From Anaeroglomus sp964630775 (GTDB taxonomy: Bacteria > Planctomycetota > Phycisphaerae > Sedimentisphaerales > Anaerohalosphaeraceae), in contig CAZVYY010000006.1 of the NCBI GenBank assembly GCA_964630775.1, positions 66,156 through 130,155 on the forward strand: DNA of 64,000 bases, given 5' to 3'. A program made the position numbers and the translations under genes. This document shows, in pieces, positions 50,457 through 58,600 of the stretch; the stretch's first letter is position 1, and each line of letters begins with the position of its first letter. A model generated the notes under the pieces. The model saw only the letters and a program-made list of their open reading frames with translations, did no database searches and was not told the DNA's origin.

Positions 50457-50484
50457 ACAATATAAGAATTATTCTTAATGTCAA
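50457..50484 (-). promoter_or_regulatory. katA promoter with Per-box-like operator
   Basis: On the minus strand: TTGACA (50484-50479), a 16-base spacer, then TATTGT (50462-50457). The spacer holds a perfect 7-1-7 inverted repeat, TAAGAATTATTCTTA (50463-50477). This has the same geometry as the PerR box TTATAATNATTATAA and matches it at 5 of 7 positions per arm. Repression of catalase by a Fur/PerR-type protein is inferred. Confidence 0.6.
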
Positions 50485-50586
50485 GAAAAATACCTCGAAA
50501 GGGAAAATAATTTATCTAAATAAAGCACAAAAATATCTATAATATGCATAATAGTATAGAACCTCACAATCCAAATCACCGCAGCA

Positions 50587-50611
50587 GGGGCGACCCGCAG
50601 TCACCCTTTTT
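50587..50611. repeat. Dispersed palindromic repeat upstream of catalase
   Basis: GGGGCGACCCGCAGTCACCC then TTTTT, a degenerate copy of the element at 48678-48705. Confidence 0.55.
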
Positions 50612-50725
50612 CAAATCTAAAATCTGAAATTTCAAATTTTAAATCTCAAATCCCTCTTTCCCCCTGTGCCCTGCATACCTGTTTACCTGTCTTCTTGTAT
50701 TTCTGTTTAGCCTCCCCCTTTTTTT

Positions 50726-50775
50726 GTTATTCCCGTAAAGAGCTTGTCCCTGCGAAGGCGTGGGGTGGGAATCCA
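50726..50775. repeat. Degenerate dRS3-like repeat
   Basis: TTATTCCCGTAAAGAGC...GGTGGGAATCCATCG, the inverted form of the CTGGATTCCCG/CGGGAATGAC repeats near gcvPA and gcvPB, with an expanded centre. Confidence 0.5.
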
Positions 50776-50913
50776 TCGTATTTGATTTTTTAAATTTTCA
50801 GATTTCGATTTTGTTTAGAATATAGTTTTTCATATTTAGGATTTATCCCTGTCATGCCCGTTGACAATCCCCACGGATTAGCCTATAAATACTCTTGTCC
50901 AAAGGAGTTATCC

Positions 50914-52113
50914 ATGGCTCAATCAAACAATCTTCGCCAATTATTGAATCGCAAACAATACCGCATCGCCGGCCTGATGTCGGGCACCAGTGCCGACGGC
51001 ATCGATATCGCCATCGTGGATATTGCCGCCAGCAGCCGCCGCGTCGTGGCCTGGGATATGGTGCCTTATCCATCCGCAGTACGCACCCTTGTTTTAAACC
51101 TGTGCGACCCGCTGAAATCCCGCGTGGACGAAATATGCCACGCCAATTTCCTCCTGGGCCGCCTGTTTGCCGAGGCACTGCTCAAAACCTGCCGAAAGCA
51201 CAACATCCCGCTGCAATCGCTCGATTTGATCGGCTCTCACGGCCAGACTATTTTTCATATCCCCGCCGGTCGAAAGTATCGCGGCAAAACGATGCGTTCC
51301 ACCCTGCAGATTGCAGAACCCTCCGTCATTGCCGAGCTGACCGGCATCACTACTATAGCCGACTTCCGCCCTCGCGATATCGCCTGCGGAGGGCAGGGGG
51401 CGCCGCTGGTCCCCTTTGCCGACCATATTCTCTTCAGCCATAAGCGTTTCCACCGTGCCGTCCAGAATATCGGCGGCATCTCCAATGTGACATATCTTCC
51501 CCCGACCGGCCGGATTGACGACATACTCGCCTTCGACTGCGGCCCCGGCAACATGATTATTGACGCCGTGGTATCTATCCTCACCGACGGCCGCAAACAG
51601 TACGACCGCAACGGCACCATTGCCCGGCAGGGGCAAGTCTGCGATGCACTGCTCAAAAAATGTCTCTGCCATCCCTTTTTCCGCCTCCGTCCCCCCAAGA
51701 CCACCGGCCGGGAAGCTTTTGGCCTGGACTACAGCCGCCAGTTGTATCAGTCAGGCATTGCACTCGGACTCAAGCCTGCCGATATTGTCGCCACCGCAAC
51801 GGCCCTGACCGCCCAGACCATTGCCGATGCCTATCGGCGATTTCTCCCGGCTGTGCCCCGGGAAGTCATCCTTTGCGGCGGGGGAGCCAGCAATCCCACC
51901 CTGAAGACCATGCTGGCCCAACGACTCCCGCAAAGCAGACTCATGACCACCGACGATTTCGGCATCAACTCCGATGCCAAGGAAGCCATCTCCTTTGCCA
52001 TCCTGGCCTGGGCCGCCATTCAAGGCCTTGCCAATAATGTCCCCTCCGCCACCGGAGCCGCAAGACCCGCCGTCCTTGGGAAAATCATCCCCGGCCGATT
52101 TTCAAAAATGTGA
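50914..52113 (+). CDS. anmK: Anhydro-N-acetylmuramic acid kinase
   Basis: Hydrolyses and phosphorylates 1,6-anhydro-MurNAc to MurNAc-6-phosphate in peptidoglycan recycling. The ATP site is GLMSGTSADGIDIAIVDI, near residues 20-37 of this 399-residue form. IGSHGQTIFHIP, ADFRPRDIACGGQGAPLVPF, NIGGISNVTYLP and CGGGASNPTL are family blocks. AAGGAG lies 6 bases before the ATG at 50914; an open frame reaches back to 50854 without support. It heads a co-directional set that ends with murQ, which uses its product. Confidence 0.95.
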   Translation: MAQSNNLRQLLNRKQYRIAGLMSGTSADGIDIAIVDIAASSRRVVAWDMVPYPSAVRTLVLNLCDPLKSRVDEICHANFLLGRLFAEALLKTCRKHNIPLQSLDLIGSHGQTIFHIPAGRKYRGKTMRSTLQIAEPSVIAELTGITTIADFRPRDIACGGQGAPLVPFADHILFSHKRFHRAVQNIGGISNVTYLPPTGRIDDILAFDCGPGNMIIDAVVSILTDGRKQYDRNGTIARQGQVCDALLKKCLCHPFFRLRPPKTTGREAFGLDYSRQLYQSGIALGLKPADIVATATALTAQTIADAYRRFLPAVPREVILCGGGASNPTLKTMLAQRLPQSRLMTTDDFGINSDAKEAISFAILAWAAIQGLANNVPSATGAARPAVLGKIIPGRFSKM

Positions 52114-52222
52114 AGAAAACTCTGATTCAGCTTCGGCGTCTTTTGTGTGGACTTTCAAGCCGGATGCGGTGTATCATATCAGTCTTGTTGAAATAAAGCT
52201 TGGCTGGTTGTAAGGACTTCCC

Positions 52223-53209
52223 TTGTACTTTCTTGGCATAGACGGCGGCGGCACCAAAACATCGGCAGTTCTGTTGAACACCGACACAGGACAAGCCCAA
52301 TCCCTGTCTCTGCCCGGCGGCAACGTCTGCGTCCTGGGCCAATCCGGCTGCAAATCACTGCTGGCTCAAATCATCGCGAAACTGCTGCCCGGCATCCCGA
52401 CCGCCGACATCGCCCACGCGACCTTCGCTTTTGCCGGCACAGGCCGACCCACCGAACGGGGCTGGGTGGAAACCGTTGCCGCCGAACTGGGCTTCCGACA
52501 TCGCACCGTCATCACCGATGCCCAGCTTCTGCATTATTCCTTTTTCGCCGATACCCCCGGAATCCTTATCGCCGCCGGCACCGGCTCGGTCTGCCTGCTC
52601 ACCACCACGGACGGCCAGTATCATCAGCTCGGCGGCTGGGGCTATCTTCTTGGCGACACCGGCAGCGGCTTTCATATCGGCAAACTCGCAATCACTCATG
52701 TATTGGATCACATGGATCAAGGCCGGCAGCCCACACGCCTGACAGAGGCATTGCTGGAATTCTATCATGCCCAAGGCCCCCGTGAACTGATTACCCTGAC
52801 CTATGCCGCCCCAGGTCCGCAGCGTTTTGTCGCTTCCTGTGCCCGGCAGGTCATTCAACTGGCTGCCGACAACGACCCCGATGCCCTCCGCATCGTCCAG
52901 TCCGCCGCCGAGGCCCTGGTCGAGCTGGCCCGGACAGCAATTCATCACATGCAGACCTCCTCCGGCAAAATCCAAATTGCCCTCGCCGGCGGTATCCTGA
53001 CTGCCGACTCAATCGTAAGTCGTATGTTCAAGCACAAGCTCAGCGAATCCAATAAGACAATTGAATATATGCCCCAGCGCTGCATCCCGGCCGCCGCCGC
53101 AGTCCTCCTCGCCGCCGCCCGACACGGTTGCACTCTCTCCGACAAAGACAGGCAAGCCTTGTCGAATCTTCGTTTAACCCAAATCGAATCCTCTGATAGT
53201 GAGCACTGA
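52223..53209 (+). CDS. BadF/NagK-type sugar kinase (probable N-acetylglucosamine kinase)
   Basis: ASKHA-fold kinase of 328 residues with the phosphate-1 loop FLGIDGGGTKTSAVLL, AGTGRPTERGW, TDAQLLHYSFFADTPGILIA then AGTGSVCLL (phosphate 2), GWGYLLGDTGSGFHIG and the adenosine motif ALAGGIL. It groups with the BadF/BadG/BcrA/BcrD ATPase family, which includes GlcNAc kinases. Next to anmK and murQ it most likely phosphorylates GlcNAc or MurNAc. It starts with TTG, GGAC lies upstream, and it overlaps the next frame by a few bases. Confidence 0.88.
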   Translation: MYFLGIDGGGTKTSAVLLNTDTGQAQSLSLPGGNVCVLGQSGCKSLLAQIIAKLLPGIPTADIAHATFAFAGTGRPTERGWVETVAAELGFRHRTVITDAQLLHYSFFADTPGILIAAGTGSVCLLTTTDGQYHQLGGWGYLLGDTGSGFHIGKLAITHVLDHMDQGRQPTRLTEALLEFYHAQGPRELITLTYAAPGPQRFVASCARQVIQLAADNDPDALRIVQSAAEALVELARTAIHHMQTSSGKIQIALAGGILTADSIVSRMFKHKLSESNKTIEYMPQRCIPAAAAVLLAAARHGCTLSDKDRQALSNLRLTQIESSDSEH

Positions 53210-53210
53210 C

Positions 53211-54722
53211 ATGACCTTTTCCTGGATAGACATGCTCATCGTGGTGGTATATATGTTTATTACCGCCGCCATTGGCTGCTGGATTGGCCGCCGCCAGAAA
53301 ACCACCACCGATTATTTCCTCGGCGGCAAACACATCCCCTGGCTGGCCGTCACCCTCAGCATCGTCGCCACCGAAACCAGCGTCCTGACCTTTATCAGTA
53401 TCCCCGCCGTCGCCTATCAGGGCAACCTGACCTTCATCCAGATTGTACTGGGCTACATGATAGGGCGCATCATCGTGGCCTTCCTGATGATTCCCGCCTA
53501 TTACCGCGGTTCCATCGAAACCGCCTACCAATTCCTCGGCAATCGGTTCGGTCAGAAAATGCGCAACCTCGCCAGTCTGACCTTCATGGCCACCCGCCTG
53601 CTGGCCGATGGCGTCAGGCTCTTTGCCACGGCGCTGCCCCTGGCCATCATCATCCGCGGCAGCGGCTTTTTCGACGGCCTGACCGACCGCCAGTTTTATC
53701 TCGTGTCCATCCTTGTCATCGGTTTCATCACCCTGTGCTATACTTTCCTCGGCGGCATCAAGTCCGTCATCTGGACGGATATGATTCAGTGGACCATCTA
53801 CATCGGCGGGGCGATCCTGGCCGGCCTGATGATGCTCAATCGCCTGCCCAACGGTATCAACGATGTGGTGGAACTGGTCGTCAAGACCGGCAAGACCCAG
53901 TGGTTTCGCACCGGCCTGGACCTGCCGTTTACCGAATGGATTCGCCAGCCCTACACCTTCTTCACCGCCGTCTTTGGCGGCGCTATTTTCAGCCTCGCCT
54001 CCCACGGCACCGACCAGCTTATCGTCCAGCGCGTCCTGACCTGCGGCAATGTTCGCTCCAGCCAGAAAGCCATCGCCTTCAGCGGCGTCATCGTCCTGTT
54101 CCAGTTCGTCCTGTTCCTGTGGATCGGATTGCTTCTGTTCACTTACTACCGCGGCCAGACGTGCTCACAACTCAACGTCGGACGCCCGGATGACATCTTC
54201 CCCAAATTCATCGTCGAGGTCATGCCCACCGGCATCAGTGGCCTGGTCGTCGCGGCCCTGTTTGCCGCCGCCATGAGCACCCTCGCCGGCAGCCTGTCCA
54301 GCCTGGCCAGTTCCACCGTGCTGGATATCTATGTCCCGTTGTTCGGCAAAAACAAAACCCCATCCCAACTCCTGGGCATCTCCCGCATTACCACCGTGAT
54401 ATGGGCCATTCTCCTGACCGGCACCGCCATTGTCTTTATCGACCTCAAAGGCGCCGTCGTCGAAGCCGCCCTCAGCATCGCCTCCTATACCTACGGCGGC
54501 CTGCTTGGCACCTTCCTGCTGGGGCTGTTCTATAAAAACGCCCGCCAGAAAGACGCCATCGTCGGCTTCATTGTTGCCCTGGTTACCATGACCGTGCTCA
54601 TCCAGACTGTCAAAATCGCCTGGCCGCTTTATACGCTGGCCGGCAGCCTGACCACCCTTGCCGTCGGCATTCTTTCCAGTATGATAGTCAAATCCAACGC
54701 CCCAAAAGAGGAATCCAGATAA
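53211..54722 (+). CDS. Sodium:solute symporter (SSS family)
   Basis: A membrane protein of about 503 residues with roughly 13 helices of the SSS/NSS fold. Diagnostic blocks are the TTDYFLGGKHIPWLAVTLSI segment and the Na+-site motif AALFAAAMSTLAGSLSSLAS then ST near residues 345-366. The position between a sugar kinase and murQ suggests uptake of MurNAc, GlcNAc, sialic acid or another amino sugar rather than of an amino acid. This is inferred from context. A GTG at 53199 is an alternative start. The stop overlaps the murQ start by one base. Confidence 0.9.
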   Translation: MTFSWIDMLIVVVYMFITAAIGCWIGRRQKTTTDYFLGGKHIPWLAVTLSIVATETSVLTFISIPAVAYQGNLTFIQIVLGYMIGRIIVAFLMIPAYYRGSIETAYQFLGNRFGQKMRNLASLTFMATRLLADGVRLFATALPLAIIIRGSGFFDGLTDRQFYLVSILVIGFITLCYTFLGGIKSVIWTDMIQWTIYIGGAILAGLMMLNRLPNGINDVVELVVKTGKTQWFRTGLDLPFTEWIRQPYTFFTAVFGGAIFSLASHGTDQLIVQRVLTCGNVRSSQKAIAFSGVIVLFQFVLFLWIGLLLFTYYRGQTCSQLNVGRPDDIFPKFIVEVMPTGISGLVVAALFAAAMSTLAGSLSSLASSTVLDIYVPLFGKNKTPSQLLGISRITTVIWAILLTGTAIVFIDLKGAVVEAALSIASYTYGGLLGTFLLGLFYKNARQKDAIVGFIVALVTMTVLIQTVKIAWPLYTLAGSLTTLAVGILSSMIVKSNAPKEESR

Positions 54723-55633
54723 TGAGCGATAAAGTCTATAATGAAATAGTCAATCTTGTCACCGAAGCAAGAAATCCCGAATCCGAAAATATCGACGACA
54801 AGAGCACTGAGGAAATCCTTCGGATTATCAATCGCCAGGACCACCTCATCGCCGACGTGGTTCAAACCCAGATTCCCTATATCGCCCAGGCTGTAGAAAT
54901 TATCGTCGCCGCTTTCAAAGCAGGGGGCCGGCTCTTTTATATCGGTGCCGGCACCAGCGGCCGTCTCGGCGTCCTCGATGCCTCCGAATGCCCCCCGACC
55001 TTCGGCACTGACCCCGCCATGGTTCAGGGCATCATCGCCGGCGGCGAAAAAGCCCTCACCCGTGCCCAGGAAGGCTCCGAGGACAAAACCGATGCCGGCG
55101 GCCAGGACCTCATCGACCGCGGCCTGACGAATAAAGACGTCGTCTGCGGAATCGCCGCCAGTTTCCGCACCCCCTATGTCCTCGGCGCCATCGCCAAAGC
55201 GAAGGAAATCGGCGCCAAAACTCTCTATGTTACCTGCAATCCCCGTGAGAATGTTAATATCGATGTGGACGTGGCTATCTGTGCCGTCGTCGGCCCTGAA
55301 GTGCTGATGGGCTCAACCCGTATGAAAGCCGGCACCGCCACCAAGTTGATTTTAAATATGCTCACCACCACCGCCATGACCCGCCTGGGCAAAGTCTATG
55401 GCAACATGATGGTCGATTTAATGATGACCTCGCGCAAACTCGAGGAACGCTCCAAACGCGTGCTCATGATGACCACCGGCGTCACGTACGACCGGGCTGT
55501 CGAATTGCTCAAAGCCGCCGGAGGCCACGTCAAAACCGCCATCGTCATGGAACTGGCCGGCGTGGACAAAACGCAGGCCCAAAAACGCCTCGAACAAAGC
55601 GACGGCTTTATCCGAAAGGCAATCCGTCCGTAA
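54722..55633 (+). CDS. murQ: N-acetylmuramic acid 6-phosphate etherase
   Basis: Cleaves the lactyl ether of MurNAc-6-phosphate to give GlcNAc-6-phosphate and D-lactate. The SIS domain shows YIGAGTSGRLGVLDASECPP with the catalytic glutamate in SECPPTF, GGEKALTRAQEGSEDK with the second acidic residue, and GPEVLMGSTRMKAGTATKLI. The 303-residue length is normal. It completes the route anhMurNAc to MurNAc-6P (AnmK) to GlcNAc-6P (MurQ). Its stop is 16 bases from the end of the oppositely oriented giant gene. Confidence 0.96.
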   Translation: MSDKVYNEIVNLVTEARNPESENIDDKSTEEILRIINRQDHLIADVVQTQIPYIAQAVEIIVAAFKAGGRLFYIGAGTSGRLGVLDASECPPTFGTDPAMVQGIIAGGEKALTRAQEGSEDKTDAGGQDLIDRGLTNKDVVCGIAASFRTPYVLGAIAKAKEIGAKTLYVTCNPRENVNIDVDVAICAVVGPEVLMGSTRMKAGTATKLILNMLTTTAMTRLGKVYGNMMVDLMMTSRKLEERSKRVLMMTTGVTYDRAVELLKAAGGHVKTAIVMELAGVDKTQAQKRLEQSDGFIRKAIRP

Positions 55634-55648
55634 ATCCCCGCCTCAGCC

Positions 55649-58600
55649 CTAATTGCCCGGCGTGGGAACCGCCGCCTGCCAGTTGGCTGCATCATTCGAG
55701 TAGTTCTGCCCGGCTGTCATCGGCGTTTTCTGCTGCAGCGAATCACCGCTGCCATCCGCCGAGGTCGGCCAGGGATCAATTCCGTTCTCGAAATTACCCG
55801 GATGCGTCCCGTCACTATAGCTGACTCGATCCACACGGATATAATACCGCACCCCGTCTACCTCGTCGCCGGGCTTGGCAAGTTCAACTTTCTCGCCGCT
55901 GTTGCTCAACTGCGTATCCGGATACGGCCCGTAAATAATCGACGCGCTCACCTGCGGATACCGTTCCCGGAATGCCGTCGGATTCTTTACAACCAGAATA
56001 CTCCCGCCTGCCGGAATCGAAACCCCCGGCGGGAATGTGTAATCAATCCCCTCCGTGAATTTCCATGGCACAAACATCTGCTTGCGGGCGTCCCATTCCT
56101 GCATCGCCACCGCGCTGCCGGAAATATTCCGCAATTCAACATATTCATATTCTTCCTTATTCAGCAGTCCGCCGGCAGGGGGATGATACATGATTTCCGT
56201 AATCACCACCGGCCCGACCTTCGGATAGGCATTCGCCTCGCCCGGCGTATTCCGGCTCATCGCAACAAAATTATACGTCCCCGTCGAGTTCCGATGCCTG
56301 CCGAAGGCAATATCCTGATCGGATGCCCCGAAATCCTCCTCCTCATAATACCCCGTCAGCACCCCGTCCTGCCCGGATTGCAGGTACACCGTCTCACCGT
56401 TTTCACTGAGCCGGAACACCGCGGAACATCCCGGATCCGACGGATTCGCAAAATGCAGATTCTCATAAAAGACCGCGTAATCATGGCTCTTGATAATCGT
56501 CCCTTCGGCTATTCGGTATTTCATCCGGTTCGGGTCGTCATCGTTATTATCCGACAGATACCATCCGCCGATATGAATATCCGCATCGGTGGTATTATAC
56601 AATTCAATCCAGTCGTAATCCTCCACGCTCGAATGCGCCAGCACTTCATTGATGACAATCGCCCCGGCCGCAGGCACACTGCCCGCATCATCCGCCCCCG
56701 GCGTGCCGCCGACCGTCCCGCTGGGTCGCCAGCCCGACTTGTCGCCCCATAGCTCGGGAGCCGTCCCCGCTGCATCGCGAATCGTCAGCGAGAACCCCTT
56801 GCCATCGGTAATATCAAACCAACTGTCCTTGTATGCAAACTTATGGATAACCGCCCCCATCGCATCAACCAGCCGGATTTTTTCGCCCGCGTTATCCAGA
56901 AAGCCGCTGTACTGCCCCGCGACATTCACACCGGTCCCATACCTGGCCTCAAAGGCCGCCGCATTTTCCACCACCACCACATACGCCCCCGGATTCAGAA
57001 CCATATCGCCAAACGTGTATGTGATGCCGTTGGTGAAAGCGACCTTGTTCAGCGAAATCGCCTCGCTGCCGATATTGGTTAACTCGATAAATTCCGTATT
57101 CGGATCAGCCGGGTGATACATAATTTCCGTGATGCGGAGATTGTCCGTTGTCGCACGCTGTGCAAATACCGCCTCATTGAGCGCACTCCACTGGCCGTTG
57201 TTCAAACTTCGGGCTTTGACATGTTCCGTTTCGCTCATCGCCAGCGGCCCGCTGTAGTGCACCGCCGCCGGATTCACAGCCCCGCCCGGAAGACGCGGAT
57301 CGCTGCCGTCGGTCGTAAACCAGATCGGCGTTGTATTGTCCTGAGCCGCTGTGCGCATCAGCAGCCGCGGCAGTACAATCATATCCGAACTGGTCGTCGA
57401 ATAATTAATCCCGTGAATTGCCAGCACATTCGTCCCGGCCGTAATCAGGTTTTTATGACCGGTAATATCAAACGATTCATACGAAGTCCCCGCCTCATGA
57501 TTGGCCGCCTGAGCACTGCCCGGAGTGTCATTGCTGATATTGGTGCTGCGGCACACTTCCGTGCCGTTCAGATACGCAATAAATCCATCGTCGTATCGCA
57601 TCTCCAGAATTAATTGCTCGACAGGCTTGACCCCGTCATACGTAAATCCAATCCGCAAAAATACTGACGTGGACTTGTTATACATACTGCCTTCAACATT
57701 TGTCCCAATCCACGATTCATACCCGCTGTCGCGTTCATATCCGACACCGGTTCCCGTGCTGCCGTCAGTCCAGCCCGTCCCCGGCACAAATCCCGGCGCA
57801 GTCCAGGTCAGCCCCAGTGCGTTCGTCGTGGGAACATGAACCCGCACCGACTGACCTTCGGCAACCAGCATGGTTTCGTCATACCCGCTTCCCGGACAGC
57901 TCATCGACAGCACCTGTCCCGCGTTAAAATACCCGCCGTGCTGATCGCCGCCATCCACAAAAAACGCCGGCGCAGCAGTCTGCGGATACAGCCCATTGGC
58001 CCGCATCTGTTCCAGCACCACCGCCGTCCGCGGCGGCAGATACGTATTAAGCACCCAGTCCCGCCGCGTAATCCATTCACTCAACCCCAGCGACGGCTGA
58101 TAGTGCATGTCTCCCCAGCGGGCCGACTCGGCCACGATGGACGATTCAACCTTGTCCGCCAGCGCCGAATATCGCGCAATCAGCTTATCCGGGGCAAAGA
58201 TGCCGCCGTGGAAAAACAACCGATGCACCCGGTCGCCGAACAGCATCCGGTACTCCGCGTTTTCCTTCAGCCAGCGGTGCAGTTCTCCAACCCCCTGGTC
58301 GTTATTGCTCGACACTTTATCCGTCACCGCAAACGGCGAACCGATGGTGCTCTCATAATCCCAGCAGTAGAATTTAAATCCGGTACTGGCTTCCGTCCGC
58401 AGCCGGCCCATCCAGTAATTCCGCCACGGCCAGTCCCCGTTGCCTCCCCAGAAATTGATAATCATATAATCAATGTAATTGGCCGCATCAATCAGCACCG
58501 GATACGCCGGATTACGGGTCCCGTCCGGATTGTTGCCCAGAATTTCCTGATACGCCGCCATCGTCGTCATCCCCGCCCGGCACTTGCCCAGCAGCGTATT

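Larger units (their letters stand above)
50237..50913. other. Long intergenic region between katA and anmK
   Basis: About 680 bases with no credible gene. It contains the katA promoter/operator (50457-50484), a GGGGCGACCCGCAG repeat (50587-50611), low-complexity AATCTAAAATCTGAAATTTC-style text (50615-50655) and a TTCCCG...GGGAATCC element (50726-50775). The anmK ribosome site ends the region. Confidence 0.7.

Noticed and set aside
53040..54005. 321-codon minus-strand frame
   Set aside because: Antisense to the kinase-symporter junction, with a Gly/Asp-rich shadow composition.
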